Source: Pseudomonas viridiflava (lineage in GTDB: Bacteria > Pseudomonadota > Gammaproteobacteria > Pseudomonadales > Pseudomonadaceae). From it: 54,866 nt of DNA. The number at the start of each line of letters is the position of its first letter. Position 1 is the first letter of the stretch. The stretch is from assembly GCF_900585905.1 (NCBI RefSeq), contig NZ_UTVH01000008.1:1-54866 (forward strand). The letters run 5' to 3'. The notes under the pieces were generated by a model. The model did no database searches. It had not been told where the DNA came from and saw nothing but the letters and a program-made list of their open reading frames with translations. Of the stretch, positions 25,152 to 34,488 are shown in pieces. A program made the translations under genes and the position numbers.

Positions 25152-28100
25152 ATGTCGCCTAAACTAGATCGTTACTTGGACGTGCCGGACGACGCTCAAG
25201 CAGACTCGGTAGAGGACTTATTAGGGGCTCTGGCCGAGCACGGAGTCACTGTGCGCAAGAGGCATGGATCTCTGGAACTCGATATTCCTTCGTTCTGCTC
25301 AGCCGAGACGTTAATTGCCCGGTTCAACAACGCTCGCAGTGAAGTGCTGGCCCATATCAATCTCAACCCCGGCATTTTGCTCGTCAATCGAGAACGACAA
25401 CCAGACACTGCTGTGTTTCCGATGACTGATCTGCAAACGGCCTATCTTGTCGGCGAGTCGGAACTCGATAGATTCAGTACGCCGGCGTGCATTACTCAAG
25501 GCTACAAGGTTGCCGGTCTGGATATCGAGCGGCTGGTCCGGGCGGTTAACTCATTGTTTCTCAAGCATCCGATGCTGAGGGTAAGAGCCTCCCTTGAACT
25601 GGATGGGCAGTACATCGCCGCGACTACTCCGCCATGGTTTCCCCTCTATGAATCCATAGCTGACCCGACAGAGGCGCTCGCAAGGTACAAAACGCTGCTT
25701 GGTTCACCCGCCTCGCTGCTTCCCGGCCTGGCGCAGGGTCCGCAGTTGGGCTGTGCCGTGATTGAACATGGCAGCGGTCACTACCTGATCCTCACCACAC
25801 GCCTGTTTGTACTGGATGCGCGTTCCATTACGTTGATCTACCGCGATCTCACCGCGCTTTATGACGCCGACGTTTACGCTGCAACGGGAGCAGGAAGCCT
25901 TTATCCCTCATTTATCAGCGCGCTGACGCATTATCGACAAAGTCAGCAGTATCGAAACGCTATTGCTTACTGGACACGACGGCTGAGCACGCTTCCCGGT
26001 GGCCCGCAATTACCTGCTGGCCGAAAAAACAACCCGACAGGAGTGCATCGATCTTCATTCACGCGGATTACACACCGGTTGCCGTCCCGGTCATGGCAGA
26101 AACTTCAGCAGCGCGCTCGCCACTATAATCTGACGGTCAGCGCGGTGCTTTGCGCGCTCTATTCAGAGGTTTTGAGGAGGTGGTCCGAGTGCGATCATTT
26201 CTGCCTGACCGTACTGGTCAGTGCCCGAGCGCACATCATCAGTGCGGAGAAGATAGAGGAAGAGCTCGGCAATTTCGGCTCGACCTTGTTGCTGGAAACG
26301 AAGCCTGGCGGCGATACCTTCCTGGCCTGTGCAAAAGCCGTGCAAGCGCAGCTGTCTTCTGACCTCCAGCACAGCATGGTTTCGGCCACCCAGGTTGCGC
26401 ATCGCCTGCGCACGTCCGGCAATGGAGCGGGCCTGAGCAATATCCCCTATGTGTTTGCTTCTGGGCTTGATGCGCAGGGGCTGGATGACGTCGCGCAACG
26501 CCTGGAGCTCCCTGGCTGGGAGTTGGACTGCAAGTCAATGCACACGCCTCAGGTGATTCTTGATCACCAAGTGTTTGAAGACTCTGGTGAGCTGGTTACC
26601 CAATTTGATTACGTGGCGGCTGCGTTTCCTGCGCAGTTGATGGAGGAGCTGACTTTCACTCACCGGCAGATGCTGATGCATCTCGTTGAACAGGCCGAAC
26701 ACTGGCTGGATGCATGGAAGATTTCTCTGGACGCCTCGCTTACTCACGGGCGGCGAAACGCCAATGATACCTCTGTGACCTGGGGCAGGGCCGGGTTGTT
26801 CGAACTGGCCAGTCAGCAGATAAGCCGCTCGCCTGACCACTGCGCGATTGACAGCACTGACACCCAGATAACGTACGGTCAGCTCGCCGTAGAGGTCAGC
26901 CATCTTGCAGGGACGATCAAACATGTCACTCGAAGCGATCCTGCCTGCGAGGTGGTCGCCATTCTGGCAGGCAAGTCTGCGGCGCAGTATCTGGCGGCGC
27001 TGGCTATCATCGAGGCGGGCAAGGCCTATCTGCCCCTGCATATTGATTGGCCGATCCAGCGCATAAGAGAAGTACTGGAAAAGAGCCGAATCAACACCGT
27101 GGTGCTTGACCCCCGCGGTCAGACAAAGCTGGCGAACGAGTCAACTGAACTACACCGGATTGCGATTGATAGCCCGGTGCCGATGTCCGAACAGGCGACG
27201 CGTTCCTTGCGCCAACCCGATCTCCAGGAACTGGCCTATGTCATCTACACCTCAGGCTCAACCGGATCACCCAAAGGTGTTGCGATCAGGCATGGAGCCG
27301 TGCAAAACACGATTCTTTCCATCGTGCACCGTTTTGGGTTGTCGAGCAGCGACCGCATCCTTTCGCTGTCCGAGTTGAATTTCGATCTTTCGGTATTCGA
27401 CCTGCTGGGCAGTATTGCCACTGGGGCAACGATCGTGCTTCCGCCTCCCGCTGCTCAGCGCGATCCGCAAGCGTGGAGTCATTGCGTCATCCAGAGCAGG
27501 GTAACGGTATGGAACACAGTTCCTGCTCTTTTGGAGATGCTGCTGGATTACCTTGGCAATCGGGCCAGTGAAGTCCTGTGTTCCCTGAGGCTCGTTCTGC
27601 TGAGCGGTGACTGGATTCCCCTTTCTCTGCCCTCGCGATTGAAAGCCTGTTGCCCGCAGGTACGTCTGATCGCGCTAGGAGGGGCGACCGAGGCGTCCAT
27701 CTGGTCCAATTACTATGAAGTCGACGAGGTGGATAGCGACTGGAAAAGCATCCCTTATGGCTATCCTCTCGATAATCAGACATTTCACGTGCTTGGTCGC
27801 AACATGCAACACCAGCCTAACTGGGTCCCGGGGGAACTCTACATTGGTGGCGCAGGGGTTGCGGCCGGGTACCATCACGATCAGACGTTGACCGCGCAAA
27901 GTTTCATCATGCATTCCGACGATAACGCACCGCTTTATCGGACGGGCGATTATGGTTGCTATTGGCCTGATGGAACCCTGGAGTTCCTGGGGCGCCGCGA
28001 CAGTCAAACCAAAGTACGAGGCTACCGGGTTGATCTTTCGGAAATCGAAAAATACCTTACGCAATCAACGGGGGTCACTGCTGCTGCCTGTTTGTTGATG

Positions 28101-29348
28101 GGTGAGAATGCCGATAAGCGCCTGGCCGCGGCAATCGTCATCGACCCTGAGCTCTTCGAAGGGCTGGATGTGTTGAGATCATCACTCAAAGCCAGCCTCC
28201 CGCTTTACAGTATTCCCGATCAGATTATCTGTATTGACCGAATCCCCCTGACGGCCAATCAGAAGCGCGACACGGCAGCGCTCGCCGCTCTACTTCTACC
28301 GGCCTGCAAGGTGATCTCTGAACTGGGCGGCGTCAGTGAAATAGAGCGCGAGCTGGTGCACCTGTGGAGCGACGCATGCTCAACACGTATTGCGACGGTG
28401 AACACCGACTTCTTTGCCGCCGGAGGCACTTCGTTATCCGCCATCAAGTTGATTCGAGAGATCAATGATCGGTACGCCGTCAACCTGTCTCTTTCCAACT
28501 TTTTCGAGTACTCAACGGTTGCCAGGCAAGCCGCCCTGATTGCCAATATGAACCTGCAACAGGCTGATGCCGGATCGTTCGTTCTGCTCAGAAAAGGCGA
28601 TAACAACGCGACCCCTCTTGTTCTCGTTCATCCTGTGGGAGGTCACTTGGTCTCCTACAAACCTCTCATCGATGCACTGTCAATGAAGTTTGACCTCTAT
28701 GGCCTCCACAGTCCGTCGATTGAAAAAATACCTGCCACGCTGGAAGCCCTTGCGCATCATTATCTCGATCAACTGTCTGGCCATATCGATGTAACCGACG
28801 CGTATCTCGTGGGCTGGTCCATGGGGGGTATGATCGCCACGGAAATGGCTGAGCAAGCGACGCGCCAAGGACGTTCCCCTCATCGTGTGCTGCTAATCGA
28901 CAGCTATACCGCTGCCGATTGCCAAGCCGTGAGTTATTCAGAGCGCCACTCCGTCATTGGGTTTTTCAGTGACTATCTGCAGGAGTTCATACTTTGCGAA
29001 AACCCGAGCCCGCTGCTGGATCATTTCGACAGTGCTTACAGCCTGTTAGCACAGGCGTACCCTGCGCTGGCAAAGGTCGGCCATCGCGAACTCTTCACCC
29101 TCTATCGCATTTACCAGGCCCTGTACGAGCGGCTGCTCGCTTATATTCCGCCACCGACCATGGCCCGTGACCGCGTGCTGCTTCAAGCCTCGAATGCCGA
29201 CGCCCACAGATTCTTTCATTTGGTCCCCTATAGACCAACACCGTGTCTGGCTAATCCGCACCCCCCCGACATCGTGCTCCTGAGCGGCGACCATTACTCT
29301 TTGATGCGTTTCCCCCACGTTCATCAGATTGCGAAATTCATCGACTGA
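25152..29348 (+). CDS. NRPS, TubC_N-Cy-A(Cys)-T-TE termination module
   Basis: A 1398-residue NRPS. A TubC_N docking domain (about 20-70) precedes a heterocyclization-type condensation domain (about 88-520; FPMTDLQTAYLVGE, HPMLRV, HTPQVILDHQ). Its DxxxxD motif reads RLFVLD (R217...D222), and the usual VFTS reads VFAS (A436); D471 is kept. The A domain (YTSGSTGSPKG at 699) has specificity residues D745, L746, F749, N788, L816, S818, L842, I850, W851, nearly the cysteine code DLYNLSLIWK. T (GGTSLS, Ser1094) and thioesterase (GWSMGG, Ser1223) follow. It probably adds cysteine, perhaps without ring closure, and releases the product. Confidence 0.93.
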   Translation: MSPKLDRYLDVPDDAQADSVEDLLGALAEHGVTVRKRHGSLELDIPSFCSAETLIARFNNARSEVLAHINLNPGILLVNRERQPDTAVFPMTDLQTAYLVGESELDRFSTPACITQGYKVAGLDIERLVRAVNSLFLKHPMLRVRASLELDGQYIAATTPPWFPLYESIADPTEALARYKTLLGSPASLLPGLAQGPQLGCAVIEHGSGHYLILTTRLFVLDARSITLIYRDLTALYDADVYAATGAGSLYPSFISALTHYRQSQQYRNAIAYWTRRLSTLPGGPQLPAGRKNNPTGVHRSSFTRITHRLPSRSWQKLQQRARHYNLTVSAVLCALYSEVLRRWSECDHFCLTVLVSARAHIISAEKIEEELGNFGSTLLLETKPGGDTFLACAKAVQAQLSSDLQHSMVSATQVAHRLRTSGNGAGLSNIPYVFASGLDAQGLDDVAQRLELPGWELDCKSMHTPQVILDHQVFEDSGELVTQFDYVAAAFPAQLMEELTFTHRQMLMHLVEQAEHWLDAWKISLDASLTHGRRNANDTSVTWGRAGLFELASQQISRSPDHCAIDSTDTQITYGQLAVEVSHLAGTIKHVTRSDPACEVVAILAGKSAAQYLAALAIIEAGKAYLPLHIDWPIQRIREVLEKSRINTVVLDPRGQTKLANESTELHRIAIDSPVPMSEQATRSLRQPDLQELAYVIYTSGSTGSPKGVAIRHGAVQNTILSIVHRFGLSSSDRILSLSELNFDLSVFDLLGSIATGATIVLPPPAAQRDPQAWSHCVIQSRVTVWNTVPALLEMLLDYLGNRASEVLCSLRLVLLSGDWIPLSLPSRLKACCPQVRLIALGGATEASIWSNYYEVDEVDSDWKSIPYGYPLDNQTFHVLGRNMQHQPNWVPGELYIGGAGVAAGYHHDQTLTAQSFIMHSDDNAPLYRTGDYGCYWPDGTLEFLGRRDSQTKVRGYRVDLSEIEKYLTQSTGVTAAACLLMGENADKRLAAAIVIDPELFEGLDVLRSSLKASLPLYSIPDQIICIDRIPLTANQKRDTAALAALLLPACKVISELGGVSEIERELVHLWSDACSTRIATVNTDFFAAGGTSLSAIKLIREINDRYAVNLSLSNFFEYSTVARQAALIANMNLQQADAGSFVLLRKGDNNATPLVLVHPVGGHLVSYKPLIDALSMKFDLYGLHSPSIEKIPATLEALAHHYLDQLSGHIDVTDAYLVGWSMGGMIATEMAEQATRQGRSPHRVLLIDSYTAADCQAVSYSERHSVIGFFSDYLQEFILCENPSPLLDHFDSAYSLLAQAYPALAKVGHRELFTLYRIYQALYERLLAYIPPPTMARDRVLLQASNADAHRFFHLVPYRPTPCLANPHPPDIVLLSGDHYSLMRFPHVHQIAKFID

Positions 29349-29392
29349 GCACCATCGCCACGCGGGATCAACTTACCTCAAAGGAGCTCTAT

Positions 29393-29761
29393 ATGCCGCA
29401 GCCAAACATTAATGACATTGTCATTCTTGGAACATCCGAAGCCGAAATATTTAATGTCAAAAAAGGCCCGGACCGCCTGATTTCAGGCGACCCTGATATC
29501 ACCAACAGCGTCTACTTTCGCAGCCAGGACAGACGGTTCACCTCCGGTATATGGGAAAGCACGCCAGGTAAATTTGTGTGTGTTTACGAAGAGGATGAAT
29601 TCTATTACATGCTGAGCGGTAAAGTTGTCATTACCGACAGCGTGGGCAATAGTAAAACGTTTGTTCCGGGTGACAGCATTGTCGTGCCTGCCGGCTTTAC
29701 CGGGCAGTGGGAAGTCGTGGAAACCACTAAAAAATTCTTCGCCCATTATATGCCCGACTGA
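29393..29761 (+). CDS. Cupin_3 (DUF861)-like protein without metal ligands
   Basis: A 122-residue single-domain cupin. The pattern GKFVCVYEEDEFYYMLSGKVV, then FVPGDSIVVPAGFTGQWEVVE, matches the Cupin_3/DUF861 group. Cupin motif 1 has no His pair (VYEEDE in place of HxHxxxE), so metal binding is doubtful. It may bind or shape an intermediate rather than catalyse a metal-dependent step. An AAGGAGCTCTAT ribosome site precedes ATG 29393. It lies 44 bp after the NRPS thioesterase gene and is part of the same operon. Confidence 0.8.
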   Translation: MPQPNINDIVILGTSEAEIFNVKKGPDRLISGDPDITNSVYFRSQDRRFTSGIWESTPGKFVCVYEEDEFYYMLSGKVVITDSVGNSKTFVPGDSIVVPAGFTGQWEVVETTKKFFAHYMPD

Positions 29762-29869
29762 AACAAATATATAAAACCCGGTGGGTCATCGTGAGCCGCT
29801 GAGCGTTGTTCACCCACGTGGCCTACTACCGCGCTGGTTGTTGTCCACGGTATTTTCTGAGGCCTACTT

Positions 29870-31213
29870 ATGCAGCGCAGCCGCGACAGCAGTGACACGT
29901 ACGATATTTTAGGCATCGGCTTCGGCCCTTCTAACCTGGCGTTGGCGGTTGCAATGTCCTCGACTGGCTATACAGGGGCCGCAGGTTTCATTGAGGGCAA
30001 GTCTGGTTTTTCCTGGCACGGTGACATGATGCTTCCCGGGGCCAAAATGCAGGTCATGTTTTTGAAAGACCTCATCACTCAGAAGGACCCCACCAGTTCC
30101 TTTACGTTTATCAACTATCTTCACGAACAGGAGAGGCTCAATAGCTTTATCAACCTGCGTGCGCTTTACCCCTCACGCCGAGATTACCAAGCCTACTTTT
30201 CATGGGCCGCCGACAAATTCAATGGTCAGGTTCAGTACGCCTGTTGTGCCTCAAGGATTGAGCCTGTCGAGAATGCACAGGGCGCAGTGGACTGTTTTGA
30301 AGTGCACTGCGATGACCTTCAGAACGGTGAGCGCACGATCAAGCGCGCTCGAAATATTGTGATGGCGACAGGTGGCAGCCCTGTTCTGCCCTGTGGCATT
30401 TCACAGCAGGACCTGAGCGCCAGACTCTTCCATGGCGCTCAGTATCTTTCCCGCCTGGAGATGCTGAAAGCCACGGAGAAAAATCCTGCTTTCCGCGCGC
30501 TGATCGTGGGGGGAGGGCAAAGTGCCGCGGAGATTTTCCAGCACATGCTGCAGACCTTTCCGCACGCCCGAGTGGACCTGGCTATCCGCAATCATTCGCT
30601 GATGCCAGCCAACAGCAGCGCATTCAGTAATGAGGTCTTCGATCCGGTAAGCGTCGACGCTTTTTATCAGTCTTCTTCAACCGCCAAAGAGCGCACGTTA
30701 CGTCAATTACGTCATACCAACTATGCCGCCGTGGATGAGGCATTGATTCAGGCACTGTATGAACAGTTGTACGAAGAAAAGCTCGCAGGACGCAGTCGCG
30801 CTCGAATGCTCAATCACCGCTCGCTGATCCACGTCCGAAATGAAGATGACGCCGTTCACGTCACCCTGCGGGAGGACTGTACGCAAGACACCACGACTGA
30901 TCGTTACGACGTCGTGATTCTCGCCACGGGTTACGACCATCAAAACGCTCACCACTTGCTGAGTGGTGTGGACCATTTACTGCGACGCCACCCGGATGGC
31001 TCGCTGCAGGTTGGCAGAGACTACGCCGTCGAGACCTTGCCCGGAGTCTCTGCTCGCCTTTTCGTCCAAGGCCCGACCGAGCACAGTCACGGCCTGACCA
31101 GCAGCCTGATCTCAATCCTGCCTTTTCGGGCGCGCGACATTCTCGACGCGGCCAGCAACGCGCCAACGCTCACCCGCTCCGATGAAAACGCCTTTGTCAT
31201 GGAATGCAGCTGA
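29870..31213 (+). CDS. Ornithine/lysine N-hydroxylase (PvdA/IucD family)
   Basis: A 447-residue flavin N-hydroxylating monooxygenase. The FAD motif GIGFGPSNLALA starts at residue 15, the NADPH motif LIVGGGQSAAEIF at 211, and ILATGYDHQ at 350. The N-terminal half (WHGDMMLPGAKMQVMFLKDL, DPTSSFTFINYLHEQERL, FINLRALYPSRRDYQAYFSW) follows the PvdA/IucD/SidA pattern closely. These enzymes hydroxylate the side-chain amine of ornithine or lysine; which is used cannot be read directly. Classical N-hydroxylases feed hydroxamate siderophores, but no acetyl- or formyl-transferase is present. Its partners, a cupin and MetRS-like gene, point to hydrazine formation. Confidence 0.92.
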   Translation: MQRSRDSSDTYDILGIGFGPSNLALAVAMSSTGYTGAAGFIEGKSGFSWHGDMMLPGAKMQVMFLKDLITQKDPTSSFTFINYLHEQERLNSFINLRALYPSRRDYQAYFSWAADKFNGQVQYACCASRIEPVENAQGAVDCFEVHCDDLQNGERTIKRARNIVMATGGSPVLPCGISQQDLSARLFHGAQYLSRLEMLKATEKNPAFRALIVGGGQSAAEIFQHMLQTFPHARVDLAIRNHSLMPANSSAFSNEVFDPVSVDAFYQSSSTAKERTLRQLRHTNYAAVDEALIQALYEQLYEEKLAGRSRARMLNHRSLIHVRNEDDAVHVTLREDCTQDTTTDRYDVVILATGYDHQNAHHLLSGVDHLLRRHPDGSLQVGRDYAVETLPGVSARLFVQGPTEHSHGLTSSLISILPFRARDILDAASNAPTLTRSDENAFVMECS

Positions 31214-31215
31214 AG

Positions 31216-31572
31216 ATGAATACTTACTCAATCACTCGTAAAGCAGACGCGCATTTCAGCAACGAGTACGGTTGCCGTTTTGCTCGCTATCTACCGTGGA
31301 ACACGACGGCACCCTCAAACAATGGCGCCGCACTTTCAGTCATGGCGCCAGGTGAGCAATCACACGCCCATGCCCACGACGAATACGAGTTTTTCTATGT
31401 GTGCAGTGGTGAAGGGCTTTTCTGGGTAGAGGGCCAGTCAGAAATAATTCAGGCGGGCGACGCGCTCTGGGTGCAACCCAACACTCAACATCATTTTGAA
31501 AACGTATCACGCACCGTGACACTGGAAGTCTTTAGCGTCTGGAGCACCGAAAGAACAGGAGTCGAGGCATGA
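31216..31572 (+). CDS. Metal-type cupin, probable hydrazine synthetase subunit
   Basis: A 118-residue cupin with a full motif 1, GEQSHAHAHDEYEFFYVCSG (G-x5-HxH-x3-E-x6-G), and a motif 2 ending QPNTQHHFEN, so the metal ligands are intact. Its end overlaps the MetRS-like gene by 4 bp (ATGA), giving translational coupling. In known hydrazine synthetases a zinc cupin domain fused to a MetRS-like domain rearranges an O-aminoacyl N-hydroxylamine into a hydrazine. The separate gene here is proposed as that cupin subunit. ATG 31216 lies 2 bp after the monooxygenase stop; an in-frame ATG at 31204 overlapping that gene is an alternative. Confidence 0.75.
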   Translation: MNTYSITRKADAHFSNEYGCRFARYLPWNTTAPSNNGAALSVMAPGEQSHAHAHDEYEFFYVCSGEGLFWVEGQSEIIQAGDALWVQPNTQHHFENVSRTVTLEVFSVWSTERTGVEA

Positions 31573-33266
31573 GTAAACATACCGGTAAACATAAATACCT
31601 GGTGACCGCGACTCCGCCCACGACTAACGGTGATCTGCATGTCGGTCACTTGTGCGGACCCTACTTGGCGGCTGATGTCTTCAGCCGTGCCCAGAAGCTT
31701 CTGGGGCATGAAGCGATCTATCTGAGCAGTGGCGATGATCATCAGACCTACGTGGTGACTCGCGCCGAAAAGCTCGGCGTTGACCCCAAGGCTCTGGCCG
31801 CCAGGTGCAATGCCGAGATTCTTGCCACGTTACGTGCCGGCGATATCGAGACTGACTTTTTCGGTGCTCCGGATGCAGGCTATATCGAGGATGTCAGACA
31901 GTTTTTTCTGGGTCTGGAACAGCGCGGAATCATCTCTGACAAAGAGACCGTGTTCCCTTACAGCAAAAAGCAGCAGCGCTACCTCTTTGAGGCTTACGTC
32001 AGCGGTATTTGCCCGGAATGCTACAGCCGCACGGCTGGCGCAATATGCGAAACCTGTGGTCATCCAAATGATGCCAGTTCGCTGATGTTTCCTTCGTTCG
32101 ACAATGCAGCAGATGATGGGGAAATCGAGCATCGTACCCTCACAATCAAAGTGTTGGCCCTGGAGTCCCATCGCGCCGCGCTCACTGCGTTTTATCAGCA
32201 GCAGAAAACCGTTATGCGGCCCCATCTGCGTGCATTCCTGGGTGAAATGATGTCCCGCCCTCTGGAAGATTTTCCCATCACCTATCCCGGTCAATGGGGG
32301 GTTGGTGCCCCCTTTAGTGGCTACGACAACCAGGTTTTGAACGTGTGGGCGGAAATGTTGCCAGGGTTGATTCATATGACGAGCAAGGTGTCGCGTCATG
32401 CCCCGTGGCAGTCGGACAGCGGCTATGAGTTGGTCCAGTTCATGGGGTTCGATAACAGCTACTATTTTTCTCTGGTTCACTTGACCCTGCTGTTAGCGCT
32501 CGGCGATCTGGTCACGCCGACTGCCATCATGACCAACGAGTTCTTCCACCTGGAAAACCAGAAGTTCTCTACCAGCAGAGGGCATTTGATCTGGGCAGCC
32601 GACCTGCTGAAGGATTACGGTGCCGACAACGTTCGATTCTTCCTGGCTTTGGTCAACCCTGAAATGCAGACCGCCAACTTCGCCGAAAAAGAGTTTATCG
32701 AGGCCGTCACACAAAAGCTGCACGACCCGCTGGATCACATTGCGCAAGCCATCACCCGGCATCCGCTCTGTGAGGTGGACGTCAGTCACCAGCACGTTCA
32801 TTTCACCCGATATGCCGAGCGCATGACCCGCCTGTATTCGCTGGAGACTTTCTGCCTGCGACAAGCGGCTGAAACAACCGCCCATCTTCTGAGTTTGTTG
32901 TCAGACAGGGCGGGCTGCGCTTCAGTCGATGGCGCAGGGCGCAACCACATGGCATTTGTCGGCCTCGGGCTTTGCTACATCGCGCACTTTGCATCGCCAC
33001 TCATGCCTGCGATGTGCGAGCGCCTCAAGCAGATGATCCAGATTCAAGAATTCGTTCCCGGACAGATGTCACCCCAGTCCATCCGTCGTCTGGGACTTGA
33101 AAAGCTGAGCCCGTCTTTGCTCCTGGCGTCCCTCGACAAACGACGCGGCACAAGCGAGGCGCTGGACAGGCCGCCTGTGATGCGAGGCGCAAGTGCCCTC
33201 GATCTCTGCACCCATGAATACCCATGCACCCCCCTGGCAAGCACGTTCAGGAATACAACAGCATGA
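31569..33266 (+). CDS. MetRS-like class I synthetase, probable hydrazine synthetase subunit
   Basis: A 565-residue methionyl-tRNA-synthetase paralog. The HIGH motif is HVGH (24-27) in NGDLHVGHLCGPYLAADVF, the KMSKS-like loop is KFSTS (332-336), and a MetRS zinc knuckle has CPEC (148-151) and CETC (160-163). It is clearly shorter than housekeeping MetRS (about 680 residues), lacking the C-terminal tRNA-binding extension. In Spb40-type hydrazine synthetases such a domain activates an amino acid with ATP and transfers it to an N-hydroxy side chain without tRNA. Flanking N-hydroxylase and cupin genes support that role. A duplicate or resistance MetRS is the alternative. Confidence 0.8.
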   Translation: MSKHTGKHKYLVTATPPTTNGDLHVGHLCGPYLAADVFSRAQKLLGHEAIYLSSGDDHQTYVVTRAEKLGVDPKALAARCNAEILATLRAGDIETDFFGAPDAGYIEDVRQFFLGLEQRGIISDKETVFPYSKKQQRYLFEAYVSGICPECYSRTAGAICETCGHPNDASSLMFPSFDNAADDGEIEHRTLTIKVLALESHRAALTAFYQQQKTVMRPHLRAFLGEMMSRPLEDFPITYPGQWGVGAPFSGYDNQVLNVWAEMLPGLIHMTSKVSRHAPWQSDSGYELVQFMGFDNSYYFSLVHLTLLLALGDLVTPTAIMTNEFFHLENQKFSTSRGHLIWAADLLKDYGADNVRFFLALVNPEMQTANFAEKEFIEAVTQKLHDPLDHIAQAITRHPLCEVDVSHQHVHFTRYAERMTRLYSLETFCLRQAAETTAHLLSLLSDRAGCASVDGAGRNHMAFVGLGLCYIAHFASPLMPAMCERLKQMIQIQEFVPGQMSPQSIRRLGLEKLSPSLLLASLDKRRGTSEALDRPPVMRGASALDLCTHEYPCTPLASTFRNTTA

Positions 33267-34465
33267 ACATCCAGGACCTGGCTCGCATCTCGCCTTTCAA
33301 ACGGATGTGGTCGGCAATGTTTATGAGCATGCTGTGCAGCTTCGCCATCATGATTGCGGTGTCAATCCACCTCTTTCATGGTTTTCATTCCATACTTCTG
33401 GCATCTGGCATATATGCCGTCCAGTTTGGTGCGCCGGTGCTGTTCGTGGGGCTTGCCGGCTGGCTGTGCCAACGTGCCCATCCCGTACGACTGCTGATAA
33501 GTGTGGAGCTGCTCAGTTTTGTTGCCTTTCTGGTATTGGCAATCTGGGTCGAAGAGGCTCTGCCAGTGATAGTGGTCACCGTGTTCCTGAGAGGCTTCGC
33601 GGAAATCATCATCAAGAGCACCCGCGCCAAACTGGTAAAGCACTTGTTCAGTGCCGACATCCTGACCGATGCCAACACCTGGATGATGACGTCCTATTAC
33701 CTGGGCTCAGCCTTGGGAGGGGCACTCGGGGCCTGGCTATATGAAAGCTATGGCGTTCAAACCGCGATTCTCCTGTGCGCGCCATTGAGTATTGGTGCCG
33801 CCATACTCTACGCGGGTGTGCCATCCGTTGAGTCGGCAGAGAATACCCAACAGAATGCGACGCGGGTGTTCAGCTCCTGCCTGAACCTGCTGTCTCGCCA
33901 ACCTCAGTTAGTCAGGCCCTTTGCTGTCCTGACCTTGAGTGTCGTGATCTTCCAGGGGGCTCATCTGATAGCTCGCAGCTGGATACCCATGACTCACCTG
34001 CAACTCAGTCAGGCTGGCGTGGGTATCTTTCATTGTGTGAGTGTCCTGGGCATTTTTCTGGGAGCGTTGTTTGTCACCACACCGTTCTTCAAAAACAATG
34101 CCGATGCCGTCTCGAATGATCAGACGTTTACGTTGGGGCTTGCAGCGCTGGCGGTGCCGTTCCTGATCTCCTCGGCTGTCCTTGTGATACCCGCCTACTT
34201 TATCTTCATGTTCATCTTCGAAGTTGTTTTCATGCGAGCTTACAATGAGCTGCTGACCGAAACGCCTGCGCAAGATATCAGCGTTGTCATGGTGACCTTT
34301 CATTCGGTAGCACCGTTAGGCATGGCTGTCGCAGCCGTGGCAGGCGGGTATGCCATCGATCATTTCAACGCGCTTCCCGTTATCGCCAGTTTCATGGCTG
34401 TTGCCTTGGTGACTCTGTATTCAGCCCGATGGCTTTCAACCCGCCCCGCCCGTGTGGCTCAGTGA
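33263..34465 (+). CDS. MFS transporter, probable product exporter
   Basis: A 400-residue major facilitator protein with about 12 hydrophobic helices (for example SMLCSFAIMIAVSIHLFHGF, VVTVFLRGFAEIIIKS, VILSYRL-like loops are absent). Family features include LGSALGGALGAWLYESYG in the first half and MAVAAVAGGYAIDHF near the C-terminus. ATG 33263 overlaps the MetRS-like stop by 4 bp (ATGA); an upstream in-frame ATG at 33224 lies inside that gene. Its position in the operon suggests export of the NRPS product and self-protection. The substrate is inferred. Confidence 0.88.
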   Translation: MNIQDLARISPFKRMWSAMFMSMLCSFAIMIAVSIHLFHGFHSILLASGIYAVQFGAPVLFVGLAGWLCQRAHPVRLLISVELLSFVAFLVLAIWVEEALPVIVVTVFLRGFAEIIIKSTRAKLVKHLFSADILTDANTWMMTSYYLGSALGGALGAWLYESYGVQTAILLCAPLSIGAAILYAGVPSVESAENTQQNATRVFSSCLNLLSRQPQLVRPFAVLTLSVVIFQGAHLIARSWIPMTHLQLSQAGVGIFHCVSVLGIFLGALFVTTPFFKNNADAVSNDQTFTLGLAALAVPFLISSAVLVIPAYFIFMFIFEVVFMRAYNELLTETPAQDISVVMVTFHSVAPLGMAVAAVAGGYAIDHFNALPVIASFMAVALVTLYSARWLSTRPARVAQ

Positions 34466-34488
34466 CCGCACGCTTTTCAAGGACAATC

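Noticed and set aside
29870..31213. Hydroxamate siderophore pathway
   Set aside because: An N-hydroxylase is present but there is no acetyl- or formyl-transferase, TonB receptor or Fur-box-like site nearby; the cupin/MetRS-like partners fit hydrazine formation better.
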